Assembly: GCA_947462335.1 (NCBI GenBank)
Contig: OX381710.1
Span: 61,946,842-62,010,841 of the forward strand
Direction of reading: 5' to 3'
DNA length: 64,000 nt
Source: Harmothoe impar
Lineage: Eukaryota; Annelida; Polychaeta; Phyllodocida; Polynoidae
The notes beneath the pieces are model-generated. The model ran no database searches. It saw only the letters and a list, made by a program, of their open reading frames with translations, and had not been told where the DNA came from. This document shows positions 12,001-25,257 of this stretch, piece after piece. The position numbers and the translations under genes are program-made. How positions within the stretch are numbered: position 1 is the stretch's first letter; the number at the start of each line of letters is the position of its first letter.

Positions 12001-15000
12001 ACTGCTCAGTTACAAAATATATACAGTCAAGTAACTTTTTTGCCATCATTCAGTCTGATACAGATACAGTGGATGTCCATTCTGATTCATCACAAGATTC
12101 CCTGGAAATCAGTGAAGTATGTCATATTCTGTCAGATGAGAGCCTGGAAGAGACACCAGATAGCAGTTTCATGCCACCAAAGAGGCCGCATATACCGGTA
12201 TCTATCAATATGACAATGGATAATACTAAACTTGGAATCTCTGTGGAATATCAAATGAAATATATGTCCAGCACAAATAAACAAGATAATTTTTTTTCTT
12301 GAAGTCTCCAACTGTTACTTGAAAAGATGGAAACTATGCAATGTTCACAGAGAGAACTTTAATGTGTATTTTCAGACAATAGTGTGCAGTTTATTAGATT
12401 TCCAATTTTCATTCGGTTACAGGTCCAGACAAAAGTTAGGGGGGGAACATATGGCATATCTGCGAGCAAGTCTGATGAAAGAGAAATGACACGAGCAGTG
12501 GTTACCCGTGTGTCCTACAGACCTGAACGTGGAAGTCCTGTCCCCAGTGACGTTGGCTCAATGGAACCAATGTTGAATAATGATGACCAAACCAAAAAAG
12601 AAAGATGCCTTGCCACTTTATATGAGGTATATATTTTTTTGTTAAAGTTAAACCTGTGCATTTGCGGATCATGAAGTACCATATACAGTGCATATTTCAA
12701 ACAATACTGTAAACATACTTTATTTCGCGCTGTACATATTTTCGCGATTTTCGCGATTTTTAAAATCGCGAAAATATGTACAGAGCGAAAATTTATCCAG
12801 TATAGTCACACAACTACTGAATGCAAAATCCGCGAATTTAAATACATGTGAAAGTGCACATTGTAGGCAAATCGCGAAAATATTCATGCGCGAAAATATG
12901 TACGTTTACAGTATACTTGTAGTGTACAGTTTCAAGTTTCACATGTAAACCTTTCAGCCATACAATGACATTACACAAACATATTATCATAGTTATTAAA
13001 AACTCACCATATCAAGGTTAAAAGAAGACCATAATTTTATGTGTTAAAAGAGAGGAAAGCATTGCAGTGGTACTGAGTATTATGTTGTTTTTTTCAGCGT
13101 ATAGACCTTCCTCGTATAACCACTGAAGAACGTGTATCAAAGTTCCTATCAGACATCCCGGCTTGCAGCTCAAAATTACCAACCATCACACCGCCTACCT
13201 GTACCTGCCCTGCTCAGTCTCCATGTAAAGATGAAATGAATGAAAGAGTGCATTCAAAGATACCGAAAACAAATCATGGAATGAAAACTAACCTGATGAC
13301 CAACAAACTGCCTAACAGTGGTCTTAACTCCAAGGTAAGGGTGATTGGCAAATAATAACCTCAAGCCTCACAGGTTTCTCTAGTAAAGAAATATTTTTTT
13401 TAAGTCGGTATATCCGATTTTTCTTCAAATTATAACTTTTATTTAAATGTATTCCAAACACTGTCATCAATGGGTATTAATAGGTCACAAAGGGATCCAA
13501 TGTCCCCCAACCATGGGCTTTTCTAGTGTATTTCAATGGGGGGAAGCGTGCACACTTTTATTCCAAAATGACCATATATTGGACAACAAAATCGAATTCG
13601 GAGGGAATAAGAGGGAATGGAACATATAAGAAGTCAAGTATATTATTTGTGAACATTATGACTTATTTTTAGGGAAATCAATTTTTTGTCCCATACATCG
13701 GATATACTAACTTTAAATAGTATAAAATTGGAAGCTCTAAGATGTTTGATTAGTTACCATTTGCCCTGTTCTTTTGGGTGTTTTCATCTGAACCGGACCA
13801 CAAGAAGAAGGAATAAAATAAAACTGTATGGTTCAAAAGAGAAGAAATCTGCTGGCTACATACTTGATCAGTTATCCTCACTTTGTAGGCTTCCGAAGGA
13901 CGTCTTGTCTTGTCCAAAGGCGTTAAGAATGAAATGGGTATTGCGATTCCTCTGGACATGAAGAGATGTGATCCTGCAACCATTACCTCACCACTTTGTT
14001 TCTCCCACAAACAGTGGTCTACAAAGCCTATTGCAATGCAAGTAAGTATAGTTATGAAGGAAGATTGGATTTAAGGAGTACAGTGCAAAGTGGATATGGT
14101 CGGTACAGGCGTATGACACAGCATCTAGTACATCTGGACCCCTGGATAGTATTTTTATAAATAAATCTGTAAACTAGACTAAAAAAATTCATGAAAAAGT
14201 CATTGATTTATCTCCATTCAAAATAAGCTTCAATGACTTATACAGGTACGTGGCAAGCGAGCGGAACCTCCCATGTCACAGCATGTCAAAGCAGCAGAGA
14301 ACCTAGCATCCCTTCCAGGCCCTCTCTACAACTTTCCACTCCCCGTGAAGCCACTTCGGTTTACTCGGATCCAACGAGAATCTCTAGACAGCTTACTTCA
14401 GGTGTCAGCTGCTAATGTTGCCAAATACTCTGGGTTAATGCCCATCCAAAACAGACAAACTAGACCCCAGAACTATAAGTTTCACCCCTCACATAGTGCT
14501 GTTCCTCAGATGTCTCAGGACAGGGCAGAGAATCAGGACCTCTCAAAGAGGTAAGTTTTCTTCAAAATTACAGATTCATAATAGATCAGGTCTTTCTGGT
14601 GAAATTGTTTCAGGTTATATGTCATGTAACTTGTAAGGTGTCACGGTACAAATAGCCGAGAAAATTTCTGGTTCTCCTTCAGATGGGCAAAAGGCCGGGT
14701 TATTTTGAGTGTAAAGTAATGAATGATATCTTAAATTAAAGCTTTGTAAGATTTTAATTTCGAACAAAGTCGCGGTTTTCACTGCAATTTTCATAGGTTG
14801 AAAATGGTGGAAAACATATATTTACAGGCAGTGTTGCAGTACCATGATCTTTAAGAGCTAGTGATTACATAATCATGGGATCTTAAATAGCGGCATATCA
14901 AATATGTCTGACTAAACACAATAACAATGGTACTGATAATACAATGGCAGTAATGATTATGATGTGTGTTAAAGGAGGGCACTGCTGGTGCAATGTACCA

Positions 15001-18000
15001 TCCGTGATAAATACTAATATACTCCTTAATATACTCCTTATCGATAAGTATTGGCATATGTGTATGTATGAGTTTTATGATGTCGCAATGATATCTATAT
15101 GACATTGGTAAATGGGGAGTAATGCAGTGCTCATGCAACCTTTAAAGTATTTTAATAAAGCAGTGCTGGTGTACTGTACATGACACATGATGAGGCTGAA
15201 TAGAAATAGAAATAGTTTTGATAACAATATATATTATCTTATACTGGGAGCAGGGCTTTGTCACTGTTGATAGTAAGTCTGTTTGTGGCACACCAATTAA
15301 GAATTAGATTTAAATCTGGCTGACCAATGTACCTAATATCAGATCTGCTACCCTCTGTAATCATTACTGCGTCATCAGCATATAGTATCACTTTTGAGTT
15401 TTCTACAGCACTAGGCATTTCATTAATACATACGGAGAACAAAAGTGGCCCCAAGATGGAACCTTGGGGCATACAATATGCAACTGTTGTTAGGTCTGAT
15501 AACATATTATTGGCCAGTGTAGATTGAACTCTATTTTCAATATAGCTAACGAGCCATCTAAGAACTCCAATGGAACCTAATTTGTCTACCACCCTACCAT
15601 GATGGACAGTATCAAAGGCTTTCCTCATGTCTATGTACAGACATGACGTCAGCTTGCCTCTTTCAATTGCTGTGACAGTGTCAGCTGTTGAACGAACAGG
15701 GGTCCATGAGCTGTCCATGTACTACTCTTTCCATTACTCATTATAGGAAGGAGGTTGATTGGCCTCCAATTACTGAGATTCTGATGATCACCTTTCTTAG
15801 GAATTGGTATGATAGTCCTCTATGATAGTCCCATTTACTAGGGAAAAGCCCTTTGGTCAGGCAATCATCTATTAGAACCTTTAATTGGGGAATTATTAGT
15901 AAAAGATAATCTTTCATGACATTAGCATTGACATAGCTAACTCCTGAGGCTTTTCTTGATATACACCATTACATCCTTAACCTGTCTAAAGAGGAATTCC
16001 CCCTCTGTGTATGTCTGATTCTGCAGTATTTCATCAGTTTTGATGTCACAAGGTAGGTGTGAGCATTCCTCTGCTAAGTTAGAGCCAATATTACCATAGA
16101 TTTTACCTCGGACACCACTCTGGTGGTTTCGAGGATACAGGAGAGATGGAAGCGAGGCTAGCGCATGCGTATCGTCAGTTTCCGGTAGTGTCCAGTTGTT
16201 TGTGACATCGTTGGGTAAGTTTTCAAGCGATTTTTATCGCTTTTTATAATAAAACAACTGCTTCGGGAGAAATAAAATAGATTTTCTGATCCATAAGACA
16301 CCAGCGGACATATAGGTATCGTTCTGCTGGACGATTGCCGTCCGCAAAGGTGGAAAAAACTCCAAAATAAAATGTCAAACCATGGCGCGGATGCCGAGAT
16401 CCCCATCTCGGCAGCGCAGACTAAACTTTTCGGAGAAAAAGCAAGTTTTCTATCATTTTTATGGCGATAAATTGCAAATACAACCCTAGTGGACATCTGC
16501 CTATCGTTCTGTTGGACGATAGGTGGCCGCAGAGGGATAAAAATCCAAATTAAGACCAGAAAACAAGGTCGGTGAGGGGACGCTGTCAGCGAACGCTGCC
16601 GCCATCTTGGATTCAAGTTGTTTCGCTTGCGCGGACAACAGCGGTCTTCGATTAAAAGAATTTGGAAATAATTCTTCGCTGTAGCATAGTTTATAGCGAA
16701 AATGTACCGTCTTAGCGCCAAAGTCGCCGACTTTGGGTACCGTTTTGACGAATTTTGAGCAGTTTAGCGCTAAAATAAAAGAAAAACATTGCCGAATAGA
16801 GGGCGATAATAGGGGTAGTTGCCGGGAACGCGGTTCTGTGGTCTGTCCCAAAAGCAGTGAGACTTGAGTTCTTCACAATAAAGAAAACCTATGGACATAG
16901 CTGGTACACTATCATCTGTTCCAGAGGTAGTGAGACTGTAATTTCTTCACAAAAATCGCAGCATAGGGCCTGTCCCAAAGTTTAGGAGACAGCATATCTA
17001 TCACAGTAGTTCTACACTGGTACACTGCAATAAGTTCTAATACTTTCTCTATATTTTTTCACAGAACACCCAACCATGGCTACTAAAGATGGAAAACCAG
17101 ACGCTATCTCTACTAGGTCTGGCAGGAGTGAAAAAGACAAAGACAAAGACATTGCTTCGACATCGTCATCGTCCTCGTCAAAGAGTAGGAAGAGTCCTGA
17201 AGTTGTCGTCTCAGCGAACAATGACAAGGATCTAGGTCAAGACGGGTCAGGTCACGACCCGAGAGTTGACCCAGCTACGCAGGCCATGATGAACCAGCGT
17301 ATGATTCAAGACCAGACCAACGCTTTCATGCAGCAGCAACAACAGATGATGGCAAACTGGTCGGGTATGGGTGGCTACTCGGGTATGGGTGACTACTCGG
17401 GATTCAACCCGGGATATGGAAACCCATCCTTCAACCCCTGGAACGCTTATCAGTTCCCGGGACAAGACTGGCACACTGCAGCTGCAGCAACCGGTGATGA
17501 ACTTTTGAACTCCCTCTCGGGCACTAGACCTGATCATGAAGTCTCGGACTCAGAAGGCTCGGAGGACGAGCAGGCTGAGCCTGATGCTAAAGTCGCAAAA
17601 ACAAAGGAGTTACCGACCCTGAAAGCGGGCAGCATGGCAGACATGTTAAAGGAGGAGTCGGAGAGCTTGACCACGTCGGAGTTAGGCAAGGAAGTCAATC
17701 CTCACCTAGCAAAAAGATTTGAGCACTATTTCTCACAATCTTTCGACAAGAAGAAATTTGAGGCGATTACTGCAAAGTACCCAGGAGTAGTGAACATTCC
17801 TAAATTGTTGGTGCAAAAAACTGAAGAAGAGATCTTTATGGAGCTGCCAGCGCCAATAAAGAGTCTAGACAAAGATCTTCAGGATCTCGAAACGGGTGTC
17901 ATTGCTGGACTCTCAGCCTTCACCCCTCTGATCAATGAGATGTTGGAAAGAGGGGGCACTGATGACACCCTGGACAAACTCTCGCCTACTGTCATAGACG

Positions 18001-21000
18001 GAGTGAGGAGTTTGATCATGACGAATGCTTCCATCGTCAACAAGCGCACAGAGATCCACAAGCCCTATATCAAACCCGAGTTTCTCAGAGCCATAACAAA
18101 GGTAAAGGAGGAAGACAAAGATCCAGCTTGGCTCTATGGGAAGGTAGTCGAGGTCGCGGTGAACTCCTATGAGAAGACCAAAAAAGCTACGCGTGGGGCG
18201 ATGAAGGATCAAACGGCAAAGAAGGCCCAAGGGGCTCCTTCAGCGTCAAAGAAAAAGAAGTACAACAACAAACCGCAGCTTAAGACACCCTCGCAGAACA
18301 ACTTTGGAGGGTTCCATCATGGGACACAAGGCCCACAGTTCGCCACCCCATTTCCACAAGGTTTCCAACAGCACAGCTTCGCTCAGGGGTTTAATCCCAA
18401 CTATAGAGGCAGTCGGTTCAACCCAAACTATTGTCATCCGTTAGCAGGAACCAGACAGAGGCAACCCAACCCACCAGCCGCCTCCAACCCTGGGGCGCAG
18501 GGTTTTGCCAAGAAGGCCCCCAAGAAATAGAGCAGGTGGGTGAGTCTGACTTTATTAATTCTGCTCAAAATTTTCAAGCCGGTAACACTGTTAACTTCTT
18601 AGAAATGTGGGGAAATTTTACCAAAGACACATGGGTGTTGGAGCAGGTCGGAGGGGTTAAAATCCCTTTTGTGGGTGACACCACTGACAAGAGCTCTAAG
18701 TTTCCACTAACATTCAATCATGATGAATCCACAATTGTTGATGCTGAAGTTCAAAAGTTGTGCAAAAAAGGTGTGGTAGTACCATGTGAACATGTCTTGG
18801 GAGAAGTAGTCTCCAATGTATTTCTGAGACCCAAGAAAAATGGTGAATACAGGATGGTGCTGGATCTCTCCAGACTGAACAAAGTGGTTGAATATGAACA
18901 TTTCAAAATGACCTCGTTAAAGACCGCTTTAGAACTCATGCGAAAAGGGGCGTGGCTTTGTAGTGTTGATCTTGGAGATGCCTATTACACTGTACCTGTA
19001 CATGAGGATGACCAAAAGTATCTCAGGTTTGTCTGGAGGGGGGTGTTGTATCAGTTTACAGCACTGCCCAATGGACTAGCCTGTGCCCCAAGATTCTTCA
19101 CCAAAATATTGACGCCGGTGTTCTCCGAGCTCAGAAAGAAGGGAAATGAATGTTTCTTCTACATAGATGACAGCTTCATTATTGCTGACTCACAACACCA
19201 GTGTAGGGAGTCAGCGAAAGAGGTAGCCCAAGCATTGGATTCGTTGGGGTTTGTCATACACCCAGACAAGTCAGTGTTAGAGCCAAAACAGTCTATTGAT
19301 TTTCTAGGGTTTACCCTAGACTCAAATGAGATGGCAGTCACTCTGACACAAGACAAAATCGACAAGTTCCATAGAGCAGCTTGGGGGGTCTTGTTGAAAA
19401 AGAAACCGTCAATCAGGGAAATAGCTGGCCTCATTCGGCTTATGGTGGCTTATACGCCAGGGATTGACTATGGGGGAGCACATTTGAAGACCCTAGAGAA
19501 GGAGAAAAATTAGGCTCTGAAAAGGTGTGCAGGTAACTTTGATGCACTGACGCGCCTCTTGCAAGAATCCCAGAGGGAAATTTTCTGGTGGCTAGAAAAT
19601 ATCCCAGTGGGAGTCAGAAAAATCAGAGCTGCCTTAGAACAGATTGTAGTAGTCACAGATGCATCTGAGGCAGGATGGGGTGCCCACAGGGGCACATTAT
19701 CTACAGGGGGTAGATTCTCAGATCAGGAGAGCTCCCAGATCATATCAATGTCAGAGAGTTGTGGGCAATCCTGTTTGGGTTACAGGCTCTAGTACCAGAG
19801 GTAGGAGAGGAAATCAGACTTCTCACTGATAATACTACGGCGCTAGCGTATGTGAAGAACATGGGGGGCACAGTGTCCCCACAATGTAATGCAGTAGCAA
19901 GATTGATCTGGGGATGGGCGGAGGAGAACCAGAATTGGTTGACAATAGCCCACATTCCAGGAGTAGATAACGTCTTGGCGGACTACAAATCCAGAAATTT
20001 CAATGATGAAATAGAATGGGAAGTAAATGACAAGATATTCACAAAGGTGTGCAATGTCTTGGGGAGACCAGAAGTGGATTTGTTTGCATCTAGACTGCAA
20101 TGTTTGTCTCTTGGACCCCAGAGCCGGGGGCTTGGAGACATGATGCATTCTCAGTCCCATGGACTGATCATGATTTTTTCATCTTTCCTCCATTCAGTCT
20201 CGTTGGGAAGGTCCTGCACAAAGCGCTGCACTCAAACACAAAGGGCATCATGTTGGTGCCGGACTGGCCAGGTCAGCCGTGGTATTCAAGGTTGATGAAC
20301 CTCCTAGGAAGAAAGCTACACTTCCGGAAAGCCAGAAGAAATCTACTACCGCACGGCAAACCAATAAATGAGGAAGCCATGGCCAAGTGTCCACTCATAG
20401 CGTGCAGACTTTAAAGGAGAGAACGGGCGGCATGCCCTTCATAGCTGAGAGACTACGTAGGGAAGGATATAGTCAGGAGACAATAGACCTTATTATGTTG
20501 TCGTTTAGGTCGTCTACCAAAGCTCAATACACAGTCCATTTGAAGAAATGGGCTTTCTTCTGCATACGAAATAAGATATCAGTTATGTACGCTACTGTAC
20601 AAGAAGGTTGTAAATTCTTGACAGAACTAGTAAATAAGGGTTTGAAGTATTCTGCTATTAATTCAGCTAGATCTGCCTTGTCGGCACTGTTGCCAAAAGT
20701 TAATGGTAGAACATTTGGGTCAATACATGAGGTGACCCTGGTATGTAGAGGAGCTAGTGTGAAGAACCCCTCAGGAGGTAGATACGCCGGGTTCTGGGAT
20801 GTCACAGACATCCTAGAACTATTTCAGGAGTGGGGTGACAACCGGGAATTGTCACTCAAACTGTTGTCATTTAAAGTGACCATGTTATTGTTGTTAGTGA
20901 CAGCCCAAAGGGGTCAGACAATACTCAACCTCTCACTGGAAGGGGCGGATGTCGACAAAAAGGAGATAACATTCTACATGAGAACACTATTGAAGCACAA

Positions 21001-24000
21001 TAGACCAGGTGACACAATGGATATGATCACCGTACATGCATTTGAGGAAGATGTTGATGTTTGTGTGGTGGCAGCGTTGCATATATATTTGAGACGCACC
21101 AGAAAGCTCAGGTCAAAAGACCCGGTGACAAGTAAGGACTCTCAATTGTTAATCAATTTTATGTCACCATATGGCCCGATCTCGCGGGACACCCTGTCAC
21201 ATTGGACCTTGGGGGTCTTGGACCTTGCAGGAGTGAATGTATCAAAATTCGGGAGAAAGACAAAGTTTGCGGCTCACTCCACTAGGGGAGCTAGCACGTC
21301 AAAAGCAAAGGTATTAGGAGTGCCCCTGAACATGATAATGAAAAGGGCGGGCTGGAGAAATGCATCCAGTTTTGCCAGATTCTACCACAAACCAATAGAG
21401 CAGGATCCGAACGCATTCGGCCAGGCTATCCTGACAGAAGCATTGAGAGAAAAGGAAAAATCCAAAAAGAGGAAGAATTCTCAGAAATGAACTGGTTATG
21501 TAGTAGACAATGAAATATGTGTAATCTTTGATTCTAATGTGCCATGTTGTACCTGAATGAATTTTAACTGTTGGAATAAATTCTGAAGGTTTTAAAACTG
21601 GTGGTTACTTCAAGTTTATTAGAATAATTCTGGGAAATTATCTCATAGCAAGGAATACCTGGATTACATGGTATTATGATAAATAAGGGGCTCTAAAGTC
21701 TCCTGTATCCTCGAAACCACCAGAGTGGTGTCCGAGGAAAAATTGTGAAATTAAATGAGACTTACCAGGGTAAGGCGATATTTGATTATAATTTTGCCGA
21801 GGGCACCACGGGTGGTGCAGAGTATACAGGCCCACCCACCCTTACCCAAGTCTGATTAGAATTTGAGAATTATAAAGAATTGTTTAAATCTTTACACAGC
21901 AAAATTGATTGAGGGAATAACATTAAATTCCACAAGATCTGTGTGTGTATATATTTTTATCATGAAATATTTAGTCTCTAAATCCTGACGATACGCATGC
22001 GCTAGCCTCGCTTCCATCTCTCCTGTATACTCTGCACCACCCGTGGTGCCCTCGGCAAAATTATAATCAAATATCGCCTTACCCTGGTAAGTCTCATTTA
22101 ATTTCACAATTTCATTAATGAAGTTACTAGTACCGTCAAGAGAAACTTTATCACCATTATCATCCTTCAGGTGTATCGTGGTTTTACCTGTTTTACTAGT
22201 GCCCAATAGGTCATTGATTGTTGCCCAAAACTTGGCAGGGTTATTCTTATGTTTGTTAACTGTCACCTTAATCCGGTTAGAGAACTCAATATGAATTCTT
22301 CTATTTGTGACAGTTCTGAGCCTCGAGCAAGTTGAAGGCTCTCAATATCTAACCCACGGCTTCTATGTGCCCTTCTGAAAGCTTCATTTTTCATACGCAG
22401 TTGTTTAAGCAGGTCAGGTGGGTACCAACGTGGGGTATCCTTCCTGACCATAAATGTTTTGACAGGGCATACATTATCAAAGTATGAGAATAGCATTTGC
22501 TCAGTCTTGTCCCATTGTGTGACAGGGTTGTCCAGTTCATCATAGACATCCCAATTATGCTCATTAACATGATGTTGTTTTTTCCTCGACTGGTTACTTT
22601 CTCTACAACTTTAGTTTTAGCAGAGTGCCTTAAAACAACAAAGGTAGGTATATGGTCAGAAAGAAGAAGATCAAGGGTACCACACTCAGAAACTATAGCA
22701 CTGCTGGTATATATTTGGTCAATAAATGTAGCGCCAATCGGATGTAGTCTGGATATGCCTGTTTGTAATAGTCTGAGGTTATGATCCTTCCAATGTGTGA
22801 AACACGCTTCTACATTTCCGATTCTCTCTATGGACCATATCTATATTACAGTCCCCAATTACATGTATCTCATGTTTCCGAATGGACCAATGTGATAAGA
22901 CAGTACTTAGACTAGTGAGAAAACTGATGAGATTCTTATTTGGTGGTCTATAGAAATTGATGACTGTTCTTATCCTATTACACTGTGCAATGACAAAAAA
23001 CAACCGGGGGCAGACCTACCTGACTAGACTAATTTGAGTTCACTGAATCCAAAAATGATGGTAAAAAATGCCTCATAAGTCTCAGTTTCAAGATATTCCA
23101 ACCATGATTATTTGTCCGTCTACTACTGAATATATGGTCTGACCAATATACAGCAGGGACAGCATTCATAAAAAATTGTCAATTTTGTTTGCCTGGCAGA
23201 GATAACATGACTCTGAAGCACATTTAGTGGTAACATACCGTAAAATACAGGATTCTACACGGTTATGAAGCTAAATTAGTGATATTTTACCGATATTAAT
23301 TGAAAAAATACCATAAAATATATAAATTCATCCTAAAGCGATATAACATTTGTTTAAGCTACTAAGATCACGATTGTGACCTGTTCTGACAATCGGTACC
23401 TTCAGGGAAGCTATTATTACTGTTTTTAGCCCCCACCAGTGCCAGAATCCCAAAGAGAGTAATAGATAGACAGAAATTTGCTCGGATAACCGTTTATGCA
23501 GAATACAATGATAGATCATTGGTGTTACATCTTTAGGATTAAAAGTCTATATCTATAATGGTTTTTGTAGACAAAAATGATACAAAGGCCAGTTTCTGGC
23601 TACCATGGTAGCCATTGACACAGTCAAAATATTGGATATTGTCTCTAGTATATTTGGATATATATGCCCCGGTAGCGGTTTTCTCCCTCACCTCATAGAT
23701 GCGGTCATTCATTTCATAGATTCGATCATCCATAGATGCGGTCACTGCTGTATTGGGCAAGCAGCATATAAATATCTGTCCTACTACTGCAAGGCAGACT
23801 ACCACTATTTGTGGATGACTCCTTGCCAACTTGAGATGTCCCGTGAGGTACTTGATGTACGTCTGGACGTTAAACAAATCAATCAATCAATCAATCAGTA
23901 TATTTGAAATGTCATCAATATCGCAAACCTCAAAACAGACCTTGCAAATTCCTTTCAGAATGAATTTTCTACTAAAAGGTATCCTTGTATGAGGATATTT

Positions 24001-25190
24001 GACCATCAAACCTAATTTTACATGAAACATTAGCCAGGTACATTGCTGGAATATGGTCAGAGGTGGTCCTTATGGGGAATACAATAGGAAGACAAAGCGA
24101 CCTTTTTAAGCACTAGTTATATGTTTCAAAGTGTTATTTTGGACCTATTTATTCACAAAGAATATTTATTTCTATAACAGATCAGTAATATATTAATAAT
24201 GTAACTAGTTTAAAATGAGTTTTAGATGAAAAGGAGCATTTTCCTACTTTTTGAACAAATAGTGTATATATAAGCTCTAGCTGGGTATACAAATAAGACC
24301 ATGTGAAAATCTGAAAACTGAGACTTACCACACAATTTTGAGTGCTATTTTTGAATTCCCCAGGTCAAAATACATAAGAATAATTGGGTTTGGTCCCGGT
24401 TTTTTTCAATTTTTGAAAATTTGTTGTACAGTGTTATCAGGCTTCTTGGTGGTGGTGACAGAAATTTGAGTGTCTTTATTCATTAAGGTATTGTCTGATA
24501 GATGTGAATGGTGACATTTCATCTTTAATGTAAGTAATTAGGCCTCCAGCATTGGGACACGTCATTGTCTTCATATCCTTGCCAACTTTCACAAATACAG
24601 ATGAAATCCATGTAAAAGTGCTCGTTAATAGCACTAAGCCTGCCTTTAGCATTCAGGCTTCTAACATTTAAACCAACCAACTTTACTCCTTTCATTCTGG
24701 AAATATCATTGGCTTCAGATAAACCCATGACGCTTTGGTTTGTGTTCCCTAGAAGGTCAACCCCGCTTAACACATATCTGATTTTTTTATTTGCATCCCA
24801 CATAAAAGTATTCTGATTTTTGCGCTAGTTGCCATGGAAACCGACTTACCCAAACTGAAGAAATTTTACAGGTGCTCATGGACCTTTGACCCTGACCATT
24901 GACCCTCCAAGCACCACCCACCAGGGTTATAATGGCAACAACCCAACTTTTTATATATTTTTTACCAATGCCTCTGGCAACAATTTGGGCTGCAGATTAT
25001 GATTCTGTGACAAATTTAAGGCCTCCTACCACTGATTATATGCAGAGTAGTACTGTTTTTCATTGGGACTATATACGACTACAACATTGTGGGGGCGAAT
25101 TTGTACTGTGACACCCAAAAAATGAAGACAATTTATCATAAGAATATGTGTATGTATAGACACACACACGCACATACGCACGCACCCAAG

Positions 25191-25257
<67 letters not shown>

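Larger units (their letters stand above)
16106..22112 (+). mobile_element. Complete DIRS retroelement with ITRs and internal complementary region
   Basis: The element is about 6.0 kb. Inverted terminal repeats of at least 38 bases lie at 16141-16178 and 21985-22022 (core GCTAGCGCATGCG). The internal complementary region at 21699-21830 consists of the reverse complement of the left end (16106-16144) followed, after two bases, by the reverse complement of the right end (22022-22112). This is the circle-junction layout of DIRS elements. ORFs in order are gag, RT-RNase H and tyrosine recombinase. It has no target duplication and splits a minus-strand LINE relic within the last intron of the kinase-like gene. 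The 5' leader (16180-17075) contains two diverged repeats of about 190 bases. Confidence 0.9.

Noticed and set aside
16158..16721. 187-codon minus-strand frame in the DIRS leader
   Set aside because: No homology by eye; it lies across two diverged leader repeats and against the direction of the element.
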